A DNA stretch of 25,042 bases, from IMG/VR virus record IMGVR_UViG_3300017768_000075, positions 1 to 25,042 of that record. One strand, given 5' to 3'. This DNA comes from a virus. The notes beneath the pieces were generated by a model. It was not told the DNA's origin. It saw only the letters and a program-made list of their open reading frames with translations, and made no database searches. Below are positions 1-6,763 of this stretch, one piece after another (the first letter of the stretch is position 1; every line of letters begins with the position of its first letter). Both the position numbers and the translations under genes were made by a program.

Positions 1-416
1 CAACAGCAGTAGGAAATGCAGTTGTATTTGGTGGCTCAGTTCAAGGAGTTTCAAGTTCAGGTAAAACTGCAGCTTTAGGAGATGAAATAATTATTGGTGA
101 CTGTAACATTACAGCAGCACAGGTTGGAGATGTAACAGCTACAACTGCGTTAAGTTCTATAAGTTTACAAACTTTTAATGTATTACCTATGACAGGCTTA
201 AGCAGTTCTGCTTCTTTAGGCACAGTAATAGTAATTCCTGAATGTAAAGTTTCTGTAAGCTCAGTAAGTGCAAGTGGAAGCTTAGGAGTTTTAAATATTT
301 GGAGTTTAGTTAATGATGAACAAACACCAAACTATACACCCGTTAATGATAATCAGTCTGCAGGATATTCTGAAGTTAATACAACTCAAAATCCTAATTG
401 GACTGACGTAGCATAA
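1..416 (+). CDS. C-terminal part of a virion/tail structural protein (5' truncated by window edge)
   Basis: An open frame enters the window from the left (first full codon at base 3) and stops at 414-416, giving about 137 residues. The visible part is rich in Ser, Thr, Val and Gly with alternating hydrophobic residues, as in beta-structured phage fibre or decoration proteins. It ends in a tail with repeated P-N-x-T/W-x-x-V turns (the motifs TPNYTPVN and NPNWTDVA). That kind of repeated short terminal motif is familiar from marine phage structural proteins. It lies 20 bases upstream of the tail fibre gene, in the same direction. The internal Met at 189 is not a likely start because the frame is open well before it. 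The exact role is unknown. Confidence 0.7.
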   Translation, partial: TAVGNAVVFGGSVQGVSSSGKTAALGDEIIIGDCNITAAQVGDVTATTALSSISLQTFNVLPMTGLSSSASLGTVIVIPECKVSVSSVSASGSLGVLNIWSLVNDEQTPNYTPVNDNQSAGYSEVNTTQNPNWTDVA

Positions 417-436
417 TTTTTTAAAAGAGGAACAAT

Positions 437-1804
437 ATGGCAAGTACATATGATAACGATTTGCGTTTAAATGAAATGGCAACCGGTGACCAAAGTGGTA
501 CATGGGGTGACACTACAAACTTAAATTTACGTTTGATAGCAGAAGCTTTTTCATATCAAACAGACGCAACATTTACAACAGATGCAAATAAACAAGTAAC
601 CATAGCAAATGGAGCTTCTGATAAATATAGAGGTATGTATATCAAAGTAACATCAACAGTAAATGGTGGTCTTACTGCTACAAAAGATTTAGAAATTTTA
701 CCTACAACTGTATCTAAAGTTTTGTTTGTAGAAAACTCAACAACAGGAGGACAATCTATTGTAGTCAAACAAGGCTCTGGAGCTTCTGTAACTATAGCTA
801 ATGGAACTTGTAAATTATTATTTTTAGATGGAGCAGGTGCAGGTGCTGCTGTTTATGATGGCTTGAATAATCTAGCTTTGAGTGGTGACCTAACTATAGA
901 AGGTGACGATTTAAAAATGGGTACTAATACTAGTGGTCATGTATTAGTTGCAGATGGCACAAACTATAATCCTGTTGCAATTAGTGGAGACGCTACTATT
1001 GCAGCTAATGGTGCTATAACTATTGCTAATGACGCAGTAGAACAAGCTATGATTGCAGACGATGCAGTTGGTGCAGACCAATTAGCTTCAGACGCAGTTG
1101 TCAATGCTAGTGTAGATGCTAATGCTGCTATTGCTTTTAGTAAAATGGCAAACTTAACTACTAGTAGAGCTTTAGTATCTGATGGTAATGGAGATGTCAC
1201 ACCGGCAACTACAACATCTACAGAAATAGGTTATGTAAATGGAGTCACATCAGCAATACAGACACAATTAAATACAAAACTAAGCAATGCTACTAATACA
1301 TGGGTAAGCTCTTCTGATGGAATAAATAGATTTTACTTTACTAATGCAGGTGCTACGCTTTATAAAACAGGAGCCGACCATCAATTTAGAAATGGCTCAG
1401 ATGTAACAGTAGTTGAGTTTACTTCTACCGGAGTAGGAAGATTTGATAATGATGTTGTCGCTTACTACTCGTCAGATGAAAACTTAAAAGAAAATATAAA
1501 AGAATTACAAAGTCCATTGGAAAAATTAAGTCGTATTAGAGGAGTGACTTTTGATTGGAATGATAATCAAGATACTTATGAAGGTAGCGATATAGGTGTC
1601 ATTGCACAAGAAGTACAAAGACAATTTCCTGAGCTTACTACTACTCGTTCTGATGGATATATGGCAGTAAAGTATGAAAAGCTTACTGCTGTATTGATAG
1701 CAGCAGTCAATGAGTTAGCTGATGAAGTTCGTGGCAATAGAGAATTGATAAAAGCAATGGAAGCTATTTTAATTGCAGATAAAATACCTGAGCAAACTAA
1801 CTAA
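437..1804 (+). CDS. Tail fibre protein with C-terminal S74 intramolecular chaperone/peptidase domain
   Basis: 455 residues. A good ribosome site (AGAGGAA at about 424-430) precedes the ATG. The N-terminal 150 residues probably form the virion attachment part. The middle is low-complexity beta-helix-like sequence (GDATIAANGAITIANDAV and following), typical of fibre shafts. Residues about 345-455 match the S74 family: the segment SSDENLKENI, then a W-N-D motif, then IGVIAQEVQRQFPEL and a helical C-terminus. In this family the domain trimerises the fibre and cuts itself off before a conserved Ser, here probably S345 or S346. The protein is therefore expected to mature as a trimeric receptor-binding fibre or spike. 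The stop overlaps the next start by one base (TAATG). Domain call is strong; receptor is unknown. Confidence 0.88.
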   Translation: MASTYDNDLRLNEMATGDQSGTWGDTTNLNLRLIAEAFSYQTDATFTTDANKQVTIANGASDKYRGMYIKVTSTVNGGLTATKDLEILPTTVSKVLFVENSTTGGQSIVVKQGSGASVTIANGTCKLLFLDGAGAGAAVYDGLNNLALSGDLTIEGDDLKMGTNTSGHVLVADGTNYNPVAISGDATIAANGAITIANDAVEQAMIADDAVGADQLASDAVVNASVDANAAIAFSKMANLTTSRALVSDGNGDVTPATTTSTEIGYVNGVTSAIQTQLNTKLSNATNTWVSSSDGINRFYFTNAGATLYKTGADHQFRNGSDVTVVEFTSTGVGRFDNDVVAYYSSDENLKENIKELQSPLEKLSRIRGVTFDWNDNQDTYEGSDIGVIAQEVQRQFPELTTTRSDGYMAVKYEKLTAVLIAAVNELADEVRGNRELIKAMEAILIADKIPEQTN

Positions 1805-2475
1805 TGCCATTACCTAGTTCCGGACAAATAACTTTAAATGAAATGCACGTTGAGGCTAGTGGCTCTTCTGGGACACAATCAAACGTAAACTCTGCACCAA
1901 TACGTTCTTTAATAAATAAATCAGCAAGTGTACAGATGGCTTTTACAGAATGGTATGGAGCTTCTTCTGGACCTCCACCTGCAGTTGCTGCAACAGGAAC
2001 AACTACACAAACACACACAATGACTTATGTTCCTTTTAATAATCCTTTTGTTAATGTAGATGGTTATGTAAATGGACCTGTGACTCTTTCTCCTTCAGAT
2101 ATGGGTGGATTTAACCCTGCCGGAGTTCCTTATGGAAGCAGTACCCTTGGCTCTTTATCTCCTTCTACATATACCGGTTGGTCAGGAGCTTATTTTTCCT
2201 CATCTATTTCATATCAAAAATCAGGTTTTGGTAATGCTCGTTTAGAAGTAACATTTAGTCAAAGAAGAACTAATAGTAATTGGAATACAATGAGACATAC
2301 CCAAACAACTCTTGGACAACTAACAATTCCAAGAATAAGTATGACTTATGCAACATATTGGACGCCCGGACAACCTGCTACAACAGGTCAAACAAAGTAT
2401 ACATATACTGCAGCTCCTTCTGTCAATACAATTTATTTTAATAATAGTCAAACAAACTACGTACATTGGACATAG
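1804..2475 (+). CDS. Putative tail fibre/tail-associated protein
   Basis: 223 residues, starting in a TAATG overlap with the tail fibre gene. The N-terminus (MPLPSSGQITLNEMHVEASG) is a recognisable opening of tail-associated proteins in marine phages: a short I-T-L-N-x-M-H-V-E segment, a flexible Ser/Gly stretch and then IRSLINKSASVQMAFTEWYGAS, likely an attachment helix and turn. The rest is rich in Thr, Ser, Pro, Tyr and aromatic residues without charged clusters, as in extracellular beta-sandwich proteins. There are no Cys pairs or catalytic motifs that I recognise. Its position right behind the S74 fibre suggests a second fibre component or adhesin tip. That role is inferred from context and composition. 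Confidence 0.6.
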   Translation: MPLPSSGQITLNEMHVEASGSSGTQSNVNSAPIRSLINKSASVQMAFTEWYGASSGPPPAVAATGTTTQTHTMTYVPFNNPFVNVDGYVNGPVTLSPSDMGGFNPAGVPYGSSTLGSLSPSTYTGWSGAYFSSSISYQKSGFGNARLEVTFSQRRTNSNWNTMRHTQTTLGQLTIPRISMTYATYWTPGQPATTGQTKYTYTAAPSVNTIYFNNSQTNYVHWT

Positions 2476-2476
2476 C

Positions 2477-2653
2477 ATGAAAGATGAAGCTTTAAATAAA
2501 ATACATTCACACGAAAGAGAATGTACTATTAGATATGAGAATTTAGAAAAAAGATTAGAGGAAGGCTCTAAAAGATTTGTACGTATTGAATTGCTTATAT
2601 ATGGTTTATATGCAGGTATGGCAGCAATAGAAATAACTTCGAGGTTTATATGA
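2477..2653 (+). CDS. Small coiled-coil protein with C-terminal membrane segment (holin-associated candidate)
   Basis: 58 residues. The start at 2477 is chosen over the in-frame 2348 Met because it follows the previous stop directly (TAGCATGA), and the longer version would lie inside the preceding gene. The N-terminal 34 residues are highly charged and helical (HERECTIRYENLEKRLEEG). They are followed by one hydrophobic helix, about residues 37-57 (IELLIYGLYAGMAAIEI). This order, a cytoplasmic coiled coil then a C-terminal anchor, is that of XhlA-type lysis-associated proteins. The similarity is only architectural. It ends in an ATGA overlap with the next gene (2650-2653). Confidence 0.6.
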   Translation: MKDEALNKIHSHERECTIRYENLEKRLEEGSKRFVRIELLIYGLYAGMAAIEITSRFI

Positions 2654-2844
2654 AATTATTTTTAACAGAATTTACACATGATAAAAAAAGATACTCAGGA
2701 CCTACTATAGTTGCTGAGAGTTTACAAATGGCAGAAGACTCTGCTGCAGACCTAGGTGTAGAAGTAGTAGGGGAACTAGACAGTTTAGTTTCAGTAGTTT
2801 TAGAGTCACTATGGGAAGCTGACGAAGACAAAGTCTTGCATTGA
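2650..2844 (+). CDS. Small acidic hypothetical protein
   Basis: 64 residues, beginning in the ATGA overlap with the preceding stop. It has a beta-rich start (MKLFLTEFTHDKKRYSGPTIVAES), a helix (LQMAEDSAADLGVEVVGEL) and an acidic C-terminus (LWEADEDKVLH). There is no signal peptide or membrane segment. The layout suggests a small soluble alpha/beta protein. I do not recognise a function. The stop codon TGA overlaps a TTG that seems to start the next small gene. Confidence 0.6.
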   Translation: MKLFLTEFTHDKKRYSGPTIVAESLQMAEDSAADLGVEVVGELDSLVSVVLESLWEADEDKVLH

Positions 2845-2996
2845 ATAGCGAGTTAGTTTTTGTAATAGCTTTAAATGTAATATTCTTAATAGGATTATTA
2901 GGATTAAAATTTTATTTGAAAAGAAAAGCTGAAAAAAATATGAAAGCTTATCTTAGATATTTAAGACACAAGAGAAAATATAATGTACGAATATAA
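2841..2996 (+). CDS. 51-residue single-pass membrane protein with TTG start (too short for standard gene calling)
   Basis: This frame has no ATG at its start. TTG at 2841-2843 overlaps the TGA stop of the preceding gene (TTGA), and the frame runs without a stop to TAA at 2994-2996, overlapping the nuclease start by 14 bases. It fills what would otherwise be a gap of 138 bases in a gene-dense operon. The product begins with a clean hydrophobic segment (residues about 5-23, LVFVIALNVIFLIGLLGLK) followed by a strongly basic tail (KRKAEKN and RYLRHKRKYNVRI). The positive-inside rule places the C-terminus in the cytoplasm. Size and layout suit a small membrane effector such as a pinholin-like or regulatory protein. 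That role is inference; the reading frame itself is well supported. Confidence 0.6.
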   Translation: MNSELVFVIALNVIFLIGLLGLKFYLKRKAEKNMKAYLRYLRHKRKYNVRI

Positions 2997-3405
2997 ATGC
3001 ACAATAGATAGAGTAGTAGATGGAGATACTGTAGACGCTACTCTTGATTTAGGATTTTCTGTTTTATACAAAAGTAGAGTAAGGCTTTTTGGCATAGATA
3101 CTCCTGAGTCTAGAACAAGAAATAAAGATGAAAAAGCTAGAGGTAAACTAGCTGCTAAATTTTTAAGTGATGCTATAGATAAAGCAGATACTGTAGTTAT
3201 ACGTACAGAACTAAGAGACTCTAGAGGAAAGTTTGGCAGAGTTTTAGGCACAATTGTTTGTGATGATATAGATATAAATAATTCTATGATAGAAAATTTT
3301 ATGGCAGCAAAATATTTTGGTCAAAACAAAACTGCAATAGAAGCTGTACATCAATCTAATAGAACTAAACTTATTGAGTTAGGTTTGTTTGAGCCTGTTG
3401 AATAA
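2983..3405 (+). CDS. Staphylococcal nuclease-like (SNase/thermonuclease) endonuclease
   Basis: 140 residues, a complete SNase OB-fold domain. The family's catalytic residues are all visible: D13 and D15 in VVDGDT (calcium binding), R34, D39, T40 and E42 in VRLFGIDTPES, and R86 in GKFGRVLG. These correspond to D19/D21, R35, D40, T41, E43 and R87 of the Staphylococcus enzyme. The family cleaves DNA and RNA to 3'-phosphate products with calcium. There is no signal peptide, so the enzyme should act in the host cytoplasm, probably on host DNA or in DNA processing. The gene overlaps the small TTG-start gene upstream by 14 bases and the next gene by one base (TAATG). A nuclease in a late structural and lysis operon is unusual. 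Confidence 0.92.
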   Translation: MYEYKCTIDRVVDGDTVDATLDLGFSVLYKSRVRLFGIDTPESRTRNKDEKARGKLAAKFLSDAIDKADTVVIRTELRDSRGKFGRVLGTIVCDDIDINNSMIENFMAAKYFGQNKTAIEAVHQSNRTKLIELGLFEPVE

Positions 3406-3755
3406 TGGACGATATTGTAAAGTTAATAACTGAGTTAGGATTTCCTGTTGCTGCAGCATTAGGACTAGGTGTATTTGTTTGGAAACTAATTAATAGAATT
3501 ATAGACGGCATGGAATCTAAGATTGATGTTGTTGATGATAAAGTAAATGAACAATTAAAAGCTATGGAAGGTAGGCTAGATGCTAAATTAGAAGCACAAC
3601 ATGGAATATTGATTGCTTTGATAGACAGAGTTAGAAGTGTAGATAATGAAATTATTAGACAAGATACTTTACTTAAGACTATGTTAGGTGTACCTAATCT
3701 AGTACAGAACGATAAAATAGCAAAGGCAGATAGAGATGACCAAAGAAAAGATTAA
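3405..3755 (+). CDS. Single-pass membrane protein with long coiled coil (holin candidate)
   Basis: 116 residues. A short amphipathic N-terminus (MDDIVKLITEL) leads into one membrane segment (about residues 12-33, GFPVAAALGLGVFVWKLINRII). A long charged helix (35-85) and a polar tail (DKIAKADRDDQRKD) follow. The layout, a short N-terminus, one transmembrane helix and a cytoplasmic coiled coil, resembles BhlA/UviB-type holin-like proteins. No sequence signature that I can see proves this. It is the best holin candidate in the window because the lysozyme at 7440 has no signal peptide and needs a membrane pore. It begins by TAATG coupling to the nuclease and overlaps the CsgF start by 20 bases. 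Confidence 0.65.
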   Translation: MDDIVKLITELGFPVAAALGLGVFVWKLINRIIDGMESKIDVVDDKVNEQLKAMEGRLDAKLEAQHGILIALIDRVRSVDNEIIRQDTLLKTMLGVPNLVQNDKIAKADRDDQRKD

Positions 3756-4278
3756 AAGAAAAAGAGGCAGACCTTCTAATGCAGAACTAGTTGCTAGAAA
3801 GAAAGCAAGAGATAAAGACGTAGCTTTAATTATTTGTATGTATGTTGGTTTATTTATAGTCATAGCATTTTGTGTAAATCTAGCATTAGCTGATGAAATG
3901 AATTTTAAATTTAAGTCACCAAGCTTTTCAGGTATCAATACATCTCAACATTATTTAACAATAGAAAATCAAGAACATACTAGATATAAAACATTGCAAG
4001 AAGAAGTAGAAGCTTTAGTAGAACAGGCAGAAAGAGATGAACAGAATACTACAACTGCAAGATTTATAAGAAACTTTGAAACAAGAGTTTATGCAAAATT
4101 ATCTCAACAATTAGTTGATAAGTTGTTTGGAGAAACTGCACAAGATAACGGGACAATAGAACTTGAGGGGAATACTATTGACTATAAGGTTGATGAAACC
4201 AATATAATTTTGACAGTTACTAATGAAGCTAACAAACAAACAGTTATTACTTTTCCTCTTAATAGTTTTACTTTCTAG
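3736..4278 (+). CDS. csgF: CsgF-like curli secretion accessory protein with basic N-terminal extension
   Basis: 180 residues. Residues 29-52 form a hydrophobic signal segment ending in ALA, with predicted cleavage after A52. The mature start DEMNFKFKSPSFSG matches E. coli CsgF GTMTFQFRNPNFGG in exact register (M3, F5, F7, P10, F12, G14). This is the CsgF segment known to plug into the CsgG barrel. A helical middle (RFIRNFETRVYAKLSQQLVDK) and a beta C-terminus (DYKVDETNIILTVTNEAN) follow in family order. E. coli CsgF anchors the nucleator CsgB at the pore. Unusual is the 28-residue N-terminal extension with a KRKRGRPSNAEL segment like an AT-hook, placed before the signal segment. It lies directly before csgG, with its last 56 bases overlapping it, as for paired partners. 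Confidence 0.85.
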   Translation: MTKEKIKRKRGRPSNAELVARKKARDKDVALIICMYVGLFIVIAFCVNLALADEMNFKFKSPSFSGINTSQHYLTIENQEHTRYKTLQEEVEALVEQAERDEQNTTTARFIRNFETRVYAKLSQQLVDKLFGETAQDNGTIELEGNTIDYKVDETNIILTVTNEANKQTVITFPLNSFTF

Positions 4279-5026
4279 CTGTACTGTCTTTTATGATGAT
4301 GCTTTACAAAATCAAAAGATTTCAAAGTATGCTGAAAGAGTTGGAGTTATTAATAAAGAAATAGAGACTATTTTACCGGCAGATAAAAAACCTATAGTAG
4401 CTATATACCCAACTTCTTTTACAGACCAAACAGGACAAAGAAGAAGTAATAGTAATTTTGCAACGTTTAGCACAGCAGTCACACAAGCACCATATGTGCT
4501 TTTGATAAAGACTTTAAAAGCTGTATCTAACGGAGAGTTTTTTGAAGTTGTAGAAAGAATAGGTTTAGATAATCTAACTAAAGAAAGACAACTAATAAGA
4601 AATACCAGAGAAACATTTGATGACCCACAAAAATTAAAACCATTAGTTTTTGCAGGTCTTATAATGGAAGGAGCTATAGTCGGCTATGAAACCAATACAA
4701 GAAGTGGAGGTCGTGGAGCTAGACTTTTAGGTATAGGGTTATCAAAACAATATAGACAAGATACTGTCACACTGTCTTTGAGAACTGTATCTGTTTTAAC
4801 CGGTAGAGTTTTAATAGAAGTTACAGTATCAAAAACTATATTAAGTGTTGGAACTAATCAAGACGCTTTTAGATTTATAGAAAATAAAACCGAATTGATT
4901 GAAATAGAAAATGGTGATGTAGAAAATGAAAGCGTAACGATAGCTGTACAAGCAGCAATTGAAGAAGCTATTTTGTCTACAATCAAAAAAGGAATTGAAA
5001 AACAATATTGGAGCTATAAAGAATGA
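4223..5026 (+). CDS. csgG: CsgG-like outer-membrane lipoprotein pore for curli subunit export
   Basis: 267 residues (E. coli CsgG 277). A lipoprotein signal with a perfect lipobox, LSSC, puts the lipidated Cys at residue 20. This makes the start at 4223 convincing even though it lies inside csgF in another frame. Family segments follow in order: IYPTSFTDQTGQ, FSTAV, ERIGLDNLTKERQLIR, the transmembrane hairpins around IMEGAIVGYETNTRSGG and LSLRTVSVLTGRV, then SKTILS, FRFIE and the C-terminal helices ending at W. CsgG is known to form a nonameric 36-stranded barrel that exports amyloid subunits. By eye, E. coli constriction residue F56 is kept (F82) while Y51 and N55 are replaced by Ser and Thr. 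The E. coli C-terminal tail is absent. It ends in ATGA overlap with the curlin-like gene. Confidence 0.92.
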   Translation: MKLTNKQLLLFLLIVLLSSCTVFYDDALQNQKISKYAERVGVINKEIETILPADKKPIVAIYPTSFTDQTGQRRSNSNFATFSTAVTQAPYVLLIKTLKAVSNGEFFEVVERIGLDNLTKERQLIRNTRETFDDPQKLKPLVFAGLIMEGAIVGYETNTRSGGRGARLLGIGLSKQYRQDTVTLSLRTVSVLTGRVLIEVTVSKTILSVGTNQDAFRFIENKTELIEIENGDVENESVTIAVQAAIEEAILSTIKKGIEKQYWSYKE

Positions 5027-5730
5027 AAAAGTATTTACCAGTAATTATTTTTTTAAGTATAAATATTTTTGCTACAGACAATGAAATATCTATAGACCAA
5101 GCAGGAGCTACGGCAAATATAGATATTGAGCAGCTTGGGTCTGGAAACTTAATCGGTGGAGCTACTGCTGTATCAGGTACTATGACACCATTAGATTTAG
5201 ATGGTGCAACAATGACACTTGATGTAAACCAACTAGGTAATTCAAATATATTTAAAGGCGATATATATGCTGATAGTTATACAGGCTTTTTTGAATTTAC
5301 CGGAGACTCTAATACATTTGCCATACAGACAGACCCTAATAATACTTATGGTGCAGACAGTTCTAATATAAATGTACAAGTGTCTGGGTCATCAAATGCT
5401 TTTACTTTTAATCAGGCGACTAATGCACAAGCTTCTACATTAGATTTAGATTGGACAATAAATGGCTCTAATAATTCAATTACATCTGCAATTGACCAAG
5501 ACTTAGCTACAAACTATATGAACATAGATGGGTCTGATAATACTGTGACATTTGATGGTGACGGGTATCAAGGAGCATATTTTCATTTGACTCATACAGG
5601 AGGGTCAAGAACAATAAATGTTACACAACAAAGCACACTTGATAATGATTGGCTTAAGATTACTTCTAATGGCTCTAATGGTACTTTCTGTGTCAATCAA
5701 AACGACCAAGGCACTAGCACAAGCTGTTGA
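5023..5730 (+). CDS. Secreted curlin-like repeat protein, candidate CsgG substrate
   Basis: 235 residues, starting in the ATGA overlap with csgG. Residues 1-17 are a signal peptide (MKKYLPVIIFLSINIFA). The mature protein is built of strand-turn-strand units with a G-x-x-N turn flanked by alternating hydrophobic residues and Gln or Asn: around Q26, Q37/G39/N42, Q70/G72/N75, G94/N97, G122/N125, G148/N151, G170/N173 and G217/N219. The spacing is about 22-33 residues for most. Curlin repeats have the pattern S-x5-Q-x-G-x-x-N-x5-Q, so the first three units fit well and the rest are degenerate. It is almost free of Lys and Arg. Two Cys (C223, C235) sit at the C-terminus and could form a disulfide. 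Best read as a CsgA/CsgB-like amyloid subunit. A beta-helical adhesin is the alternative. Confidence 0.75.
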   Translation: MKKYLPVIIFLSINIFATDNEISIDQAGATANIDIEQLGSGNLIGGATAVSGTMTPLDLDGATMTLDVNQLGNSNIFKGDIYADSYTGFFEFTGDSNTFAIQTDPNNTYGADSSNINVQVSGSSNAFTFNQATNAQASTLDLDWTINGSNNSITSAIDQDLATNYMNIDGSDNTVTFDGDGYQGAYFHLTHTGGSRTINVTQQSTLDNDWLKITSNGSNGTFCVNQNDQGTSTSC

Positions 5731-6763
5731 TATAGGAACTGTAGAACAAGTATCAGGATATGCCAGAATAGAACGTGACAAAAATTATGATGTAATTACA
5801 GACTTTGGCATACAGTCTTACGACAAAGCACAAACAGAAGCAGGTCGTATGGGTATTAGATTTATAGACGATACAAGTATTCGGATTACTGAACATTCAA
5901 TGGTAGTCATAGATGAATTTGTATTTGATGCAAACCCAGATAATTCTAGATTAGCTTTAAATTTTGTAAAAGGTACAGCAAGATTTACTTCAAGTCTTAC
6001 TAATAAAATATCTAAAAAAAATATAAAGCTTACAACAAATAGTGCAGTAGTAGGAATTAGAGGAACAGACTTTACAATAACAGTAGAGCCAGATACAGGA
6101 AAAAGTTTGTTTATATTATTACCTGACAAAGATGGCAACCCATCAGGCGAAATATCTGTGACAACAGCAATGGGTACAGTAATACTTAATAAACCTTATC
6201 AGGCTACAACTACTAGAGTTTATGAAGCTCCACCAAGTAATCCGGTTATTTTAGATTTGTCTTTGGATTTTATAAACAATATGTTATTGATTGCTCCACC
6301 CGAAGAAGATAAGGATATAGAAGAAAATACTGAAAAAAAACAAGAGAATAATTTATTAGATTTTGATGAACTAGATGTAGATTATTTAGCTGATGATTCG
6401 CTAGATAAAGACGAACTAGAATTTACAGAATTAGACTATGATGCTTTGAATGTAAATTTTTTAGAAGATTTGTTAGATATAATTACTGAACTTGATGTTT
6501 TAGATAATGAGAAAGAATTAACTCAAACAATATCAGCAGTAAATATAGAAGGCACTACTATAGGGCAAGACCAAAAAACACAAATAACTACAATAGTTTC
6601 TGGACAAGAAGTAAAATTAACAAGGTCAGTCGCTTCATCTACATCAATACAAATAGATAGTGGAGAAAGCTACTTAGTAGTTTTAGAACAAGATGGTGTC
6701 ACTAATCAAGTTAAAGTAAATGGTGGTGGCTCTTCTGTAATTGTAATAAGGCAAAGTCAATGA
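5618..6763 (+). CDS. Secreted FecR-domain protein with acidic linker and curlin-like C-terminus
   Basis: 381 residues from the Met at 5618, which has an AGGAGGG element 13 bases upstream. Met 10 (5645) is an alternative start. Either gives a signal peptide ending near KALAQA. Residues about 38-200 form a FecR domain: IGTVEQVSGYARIER, an IRITEHSMVVIDEF strand, and the family hallmark VVGIRGTDFTI (G146-F152). Residues about 229-302 are an Asp/Glu-rich linker with repeated L-D-x-D-x-L pieces. The end (351-379) contains QDGVTNQVKVNGGGSSVIVIRQ, which matches a curlin repeat. No FecI sigma factor or TonB receptor is nearby, so iron signalling is unlikely. A role at the cell surface with the curlin-like protein is inferred. 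It overlaps that gene by 113 bases and the spanin by ATGA. Confidence 0.8.
   Translation: MLHNKAHLIMIGLRLLLMALMVLSVSIKTTKALAQAVDIGTVEQVSGYARIERDKNYDVITDFGIQSYDKAQTEAGRMGIRFIDDTSIRITEHSMVVIDEFVFDANPDNSRLALNFVKGTARFTSSLTNKISKKNIKLTTNSAVVGIRGTDFTITVEPDTGKSLFILLPDKDGNPSGEISVTTAMGTVILNKPYQATTTRVYEAPPSNPVILDLSLDFINNMLLIAPPEEDKDIEENTEKKQENNLLDFDELDVDYLADDSLDKDELEFTELDYDALNVNFLEDLLDIITELDVLDNEKELTQTISAVNIEGTTIGQDQKTQITTIVSGQEVKLTRSVASSTSIQIDSGESYLVVLEQDGVTNQVKVNGGGSSVIVIRQSQ

Noticed and set aside
2348-2476. Longer N-terminus for the coiled-coil protein starting at 2348
   Set aside because: It lies wholly inside the preceding structural gene and lacks a ribosome site. The Met at 2477 follows the previous stop directly.
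5818-6138. Reverse-strand frame of 106 residues opposite the FecR-domain gene
   Set aside because: Its product mirrors a well supported + strand gene and shows no motif. The same holds for the other - strand frames below 23210.
5618-6763. FecR-domain protein as an iron-uptake anti-sigma regulator
   Set aside because: No FecI-type sigma factor, TonB-dependent receptor or inner-membrane helix arrangement is present. The protein carries a signal peptide and sits beside curli genes.
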